From positions 1-64,000 of the forward strand of contig NZ_CP043929.1 of the NCBI RefSeq assembly GCF_008632455.1: a stretch of 64,000 bases of DNA. Direction: 5' to 3'. This document shows positions 61,451 through 64,000 of the stretch, piece by piece. Every line of letters begins with the position of its first letter. Position 1 is the stretch's first letter. Both the position numbers and the translations under genes were made by a program. The DNA is from Methylomonas rhizoryzae. GTDB taxonomy: Bacteria > Pseudomonadota > Gammaproteobacteria > Methylococcales > Methylomonadaceae. The notes below the pieces were generated by a model. It made no database searches. It saw only the letters and a list, made by a program, of their open reading frames with translations, and was not told the DNA's origin.

Positions 61451-62683
61451 ATGCAGACAAGAAATTTGTTTGGGGAGAAGACCTTGTCACAAGAAATCTT
61501 GGCGCAGCTGCGTTACGGCGCTGACGAGCTGTTGCTGGAAGCCGAATTGATCAAGAAACTGGAAGAAAATCGGCCTTTGATCGTCAAAGCGGGGTTCGAT
61601 CCTACCGCGCCGGATTTGCATTTCGGCCACACCGTGCTGATCAACAAGCTCAAACAATTCCAAGACGCCGGCCACAAGGTGCAGTTTCTGATCGGCGATT
61701 TCACCGCGATGATAGGCGATCCGACCGGTAAAAACGTCACCCGCAAACCCTTGAGCCGAGACGAAGTGGCGGAAAACGCCAAGACCTACCAGGAACAGGT
61801 ATTCAAAATCCTGGACCCGGATAAAACCGAAATCCGCTTCAATTCGGAATGGATGGGCAAACTATCCAGTGCCGAGATGATACAACTGGCGGCCAAACAT
61901 ACCGTCGCGCGCATGCTGGAGCGCGACGACTTTCACAAACGCTACAAAAGCGGTCAGCCTATCGCGATCCACGAATTTTTGTACCCTTTGATACAAGGCT
62001 ACGATTCCGTGGTAATGAAAGCGGACGTAGAACTCGGTGGTACCGATCAAAAATTCAACTTGTTGATGGGCCGCCACTTACAGGAATCGGAGGGGCAAAG
62101 ACCGCAAGTAGTGTTGACCATGCCGATTCTGGAAGGTCTGGACGGCGTGCAAAAAATGTCCAAGTCCTTGAACAATTACATCGGCATTTCCGATCCGCCT
62201 GACGATATGTTCGGCAAAATCATGTCGATATCCGACGAATTGATGTGGCGTTATTACCAGTTGCTCAGTTTCGAAGCGATGGCGGACATCGAATCTTGGC
62301 GTAAGGCTTGCGATGGCGGCGAAAATCCGCGCAATTTTAAAGTCAGATTGGGCCAGGAATTGGTGGCTCGTTTTCATGGCCACGCCGCCGCGCAAAAGGC
62401 CTTGGAACATTTCGAGGCGCGGTTTCAGCGCGGGGCTATTCCGGACGAGATGCCGCATATAGAGCTACAGACCGGCGAAACCGGCATGGCAATCGCCAAC
62501 TTGCTCAAAGAAGCCGGCTTAGTAGCCAGCACGTCGGAAGCCATTCGCTTAATCAAGCAAAATGCGGTGAAAATCGACGGCGAAAAGGTGGAAGACGGCA
62601 AATTGGCAATCTCGACGGCAACCACCCACGTTTACCAAGTCGGTAAACGTAAATTTGCCCGGATTGCGCTGATCGGAAATTAG
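61451..62683 (+). CDS. tyrS: Tyrosyl-tRNA synthetase
   Basis: Class I synthetase, 410 aa. It has the HIGH-like HFGHT in PDLHFGHTVLINKL, KMSKS in VQKMSKSLNN, and a C-terminal S4 RNA-binding domain (about 345-405) containing EAIRLIKQNAVKIDG. The sequence type (IVKAGFDPTAPDLHFGH) is that of the TyrZ-like bacterial group. The ATG at 61451 has no strong ribosome site. A second in-frame start, TTG at 61484, lies after GGGGAGAA and could be used. ileS starts 59 bp downstream. Confidence 0.96.
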   Translation: MQTRNLFGEKTLSQEILAQLRYGADELLLEAELIKKLEENRPLIVKAGFDPTAPDLHFGHTVLINKLKQFQDAGHKVQFLIGDFTAMIGDPTGKNVTRKPLSRDEVAENAKTYQEQVFKILDPDKTEIRFNSEWMGKLSSAEMIQLAAKHTVARMLERDDFHKRYKSGQPIAIHEFLYPLIQGYDSVVMKADVELGGTDQKFNLLMGRHLQESEGQRPQVVLTMPILEGLDGVQKMSKSLNNYIGISDPPDDMFGKIMSISDELMWRYYQLLSFEAMADIESWRKACDGGENPRNFKVRLGQELVARFHGHAAAQKALEHFEARFQRGAIPDEMPHIELQTGETGMAIANLLKEAGLVASTSEAIRLIKQNAVKIDGEKVEDGKLAISTATTHVYQVGKRKFARIALIGN

Positions 62684-62742
62684 TTTTCGAATGCTTTTCT
62701 CATCCTGCTTCAGGCCGTAAAAGGCGGCATAGAAAGAACACA

Positions 62743-64000
62743 ATGACCATGGATTACAAACAGACTTTGCATCTCCCCAAAACCGAGTTCGCGATGAAGG
62801 CCAATCTGGCCCAGCGCGAACCGGACATGCTCAAGCAATGGACGGAAAAACAGCTTTACCAAAAAATTCGAGAGATTTGTGCCGGCCGGCCTAAATTCGT
62901 CTTGCACGACGGCCCTCCTTACGCCAACGGCGCGATCCACATCGGCCATGCGGTCAACAAAGTGCTGAAGGACATCATCGTCAAATCCAAAACCTTGGCC
63001 GGTTTCGACGCACCCTACGTACCGGGCTGGGATTGCCACGGCTTGCCTATCGAGTTGCAAGTGGAAAAAACCGTCGGCAAGGCCGGGGTTAAGGTATCGG
63101 CCGCCGAGTTTCGCAAACATTGCCGCAGCTACGCGGCCAAGCAAGTCGGCATACAGAAAGAAGAATTCATCCGCCTCGGCGTATTGGGCGATTGGGATAA
63201 TCCGTATCTGACGATGGATTTCGTGTTCGAGGCCGACATCGTTCGCGCCTTGGGTCGCATCGCCGCCAAAGGCCACTTGAGCAAGGGCTTCAAGCCGGTG
63301 CATTGGTGTACCGATTGCGGATCGGCGTTGGCCGAGGCCGAAGTCGAATACGAAGACAAGCACTCGCCGGCCATAGACGTGCGGTTTGCCGTACTCGACG
63401 AGCATGCTTTGATGGCCCGCTGTCACCACGCCGGCGACCGCGAAGGCCACGGGCCGCTATCGGTGGTGATTTGGACCACCACGCCTTGGACCCTGCCCGC
63501 CAACCAAGCGGTCGCGCTGAATCCGGAATTGGAATACGCGGTGGTGCAATGCGAAATAGACGGTCAAGCCGAGCGCTTGCTGCTTGCCGAAGCCTTGTTA
63601 AAAGACGCGACCGTGCGCTACGGTATCGCTGAGCATCACGTAGTCGGCTATTGCAAGGGTAGCGCACTGGAAGGCTTGCTGCTGCAACATCCGTTTTACG
63701 ACCGCCAGGTGCCTATCATCCTGGGCGAACACGTCACCACCGACGCCGGCACCGGCGCGGTGCACACTGCGCCGGGCCACGGCCAGGAAGACTACGTGGT
63801 TGGCATGAAATACGGTTTGCCGGTCGACAATCCGGTCGGCAGCAATGGCGTGTTCCTGCCCAATACCGAATTGTTCGCCGGACTGCACGTGTTTACTGCC
63901 AACGATAAAGTGCTGGAGGTACTGCGCGAGCGCGGCAAACTGTTGCACCATCACGCCCTGTTGCACAGTTATCCGCATTGCTGGCGCCACAAAACCCCGA
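62743..64000 (+). CDS. ileS: Isoleucyl-tRNA synthetase, 5' part
   Basis: Starts at ATG 62743 (MTMDYKQTLHLPKTEF) and runs open to the window end, giving the first 419 residues of about 930. It includes HIGH in GPPYANGAIHIGHAVNK. Part of the CP1 editing domain is seen, with TTTPWTLPANQAV and GTGAVHTAPGHGQEDY. No frameshift is seen. A second ATG two codons later could be used. lspA commonly follows ileS in related genomes but lies outside. Confidence 0.97.
   Translation, partial: MTMDYKQTLHLPKTEFAMKANLAQREPDMLKQWTEKQLYQKIREICAGRPKFVLHDGPPYANGAIHIGHAVNKVLKDIIVKSKTLAGFDAPYVPGWDCHGLPIELQVEKTVGKAGVKVSAAEFRKHCRSYAAKQVGIQKEEFIRLGVLGDWDNPYLTMDFVFEADIVRALGRIAAKGHLSKGFKPVHWCTDCGSALAEAEVEYEDKHSPAIDVRFAVLDEHALMARCHHAGDREGHGPLSVVIWTTTPWTLPANQAVALNPELEYAVVQCEIDGQAERLLLAEALLKDATVRYGIAEHHVVGYCKGSALEGLLLQHPFYDRQVPIILGEHVTTDAGTGAVHTAPGHGQEDYVVGMKYGLPVDNPVGSNGVFLPNTELFAGLHVFTANDKVLEVLRERGKLLHHHALLHSYPHCWRHKTP

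Noticed and set aside
1..64000. CRISPR arrays, rRNA, tRNA or prophage
   Set aside because: No regularly spaced direct repeats, no rRNA-like or cloverleaf-like sequence that I could recognise, and no phage structural genes.

Overview
The window starts exactly at the dnaA start codon, so it is probably the start of a numbered chromosome. It looks like a gammaproteobacterial methanotroph close to Methylomonas (Methylococcales). This rests on the overall gene style, the hopanoid-type RND transporter, orphan rnfB behind metG, the thiS-thiG fusion, and the zipA/smc and tsaC/tadA neighbourhoods. No methane monooxygenase or other diagnostic gene is present, so the genus is an inference. There are no rRNA genes, no tRNA genes that I could see, no CRISPR array and no intact insertion sequence.

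Layout. 1-7.8 kb: dnaA (not followed by dnaN), hopanoid-type RND transporter, Na/Ca exchanger, uppP, a CYTH protein, a TPR protein and an ASCH protein. 7.8-10.1 kb: a three-gene hvfABC-like operon on the minus strand. It encodes an exported Cys/Met-rich precursor with twelve Cys-Gly sites (seven exact EGxCG), a DUF692/MNIO oxidase and a DUF2063 partner, which together predict a copper-binding oxazolone/thioamide RiPP. 10.2-17.2 kb: nth, polA, an MBL hydrolase, rnfB and metG.

17.2-23.3 kb: a leuC-leuD-cimA-leuB operon. The third gene carries every pyruvate-pocket residue of Leptospira citramalate synthase, so the operon probably makes 2-oxobutyrate (for isoleucine) from pyruvate rather than leucine. 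It lies between perfect 22-bp inverted repeats, has A-rich leaders with weak Shine-Dalgarno sites, and is followed by about 600 bp of decayed sequence. All of this suggests an acquired block.

23.3-34.8 kb: accessory and conserved hypothetical genes. These include a lipoprotein lipase, a halogenase-like flavoenzyme, apbE-VOC-ydjM, a small lipoprotein, a two-repeat protein ending in ComEA-like HhH motifs behind an AT-rich promoter, a missed 59-aa membrane protein, an RDD protein, and TIGR03790 and FlgO-family proteins. 34.9-48.9 kb: mostly housekeeping (ndh, zipA, smc, a Bfd-like protein, thiSG, aroG, a DUF155/RMD1 protein, a tandem AP2-like protein, peroxiredoxin, ampD, a Ser/Thr kinase, yicC).

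49.0-52.1 kb: two overlapping 18-19 codon ORFs under a stem-loop, then translationally packed genes for a free-standing carrier protein, a condensation-like acyltransferase and an adenylation enzyme. This is a minimal NRPS-like locus of unknown product. 52.1-64.0 kb: a secreted protein, a methyltransferase divergent from an MmyB-type regulator, an 869-aa coiled-coil protein with a 42-bp tandem repeat, tadA, sua5/tsaC, anmK, an M23 peptidase, tyrS and the 5' two-fifths or so of ileS.

Best candidates for something new are the hvfABC-like RiPP operon with its divergent motif array, and the short-ORF/ACP/C/A locus at 49-52 kb. Next come the inverted-repeat-bounded citramalate operon and the two-repeat HhH protein.
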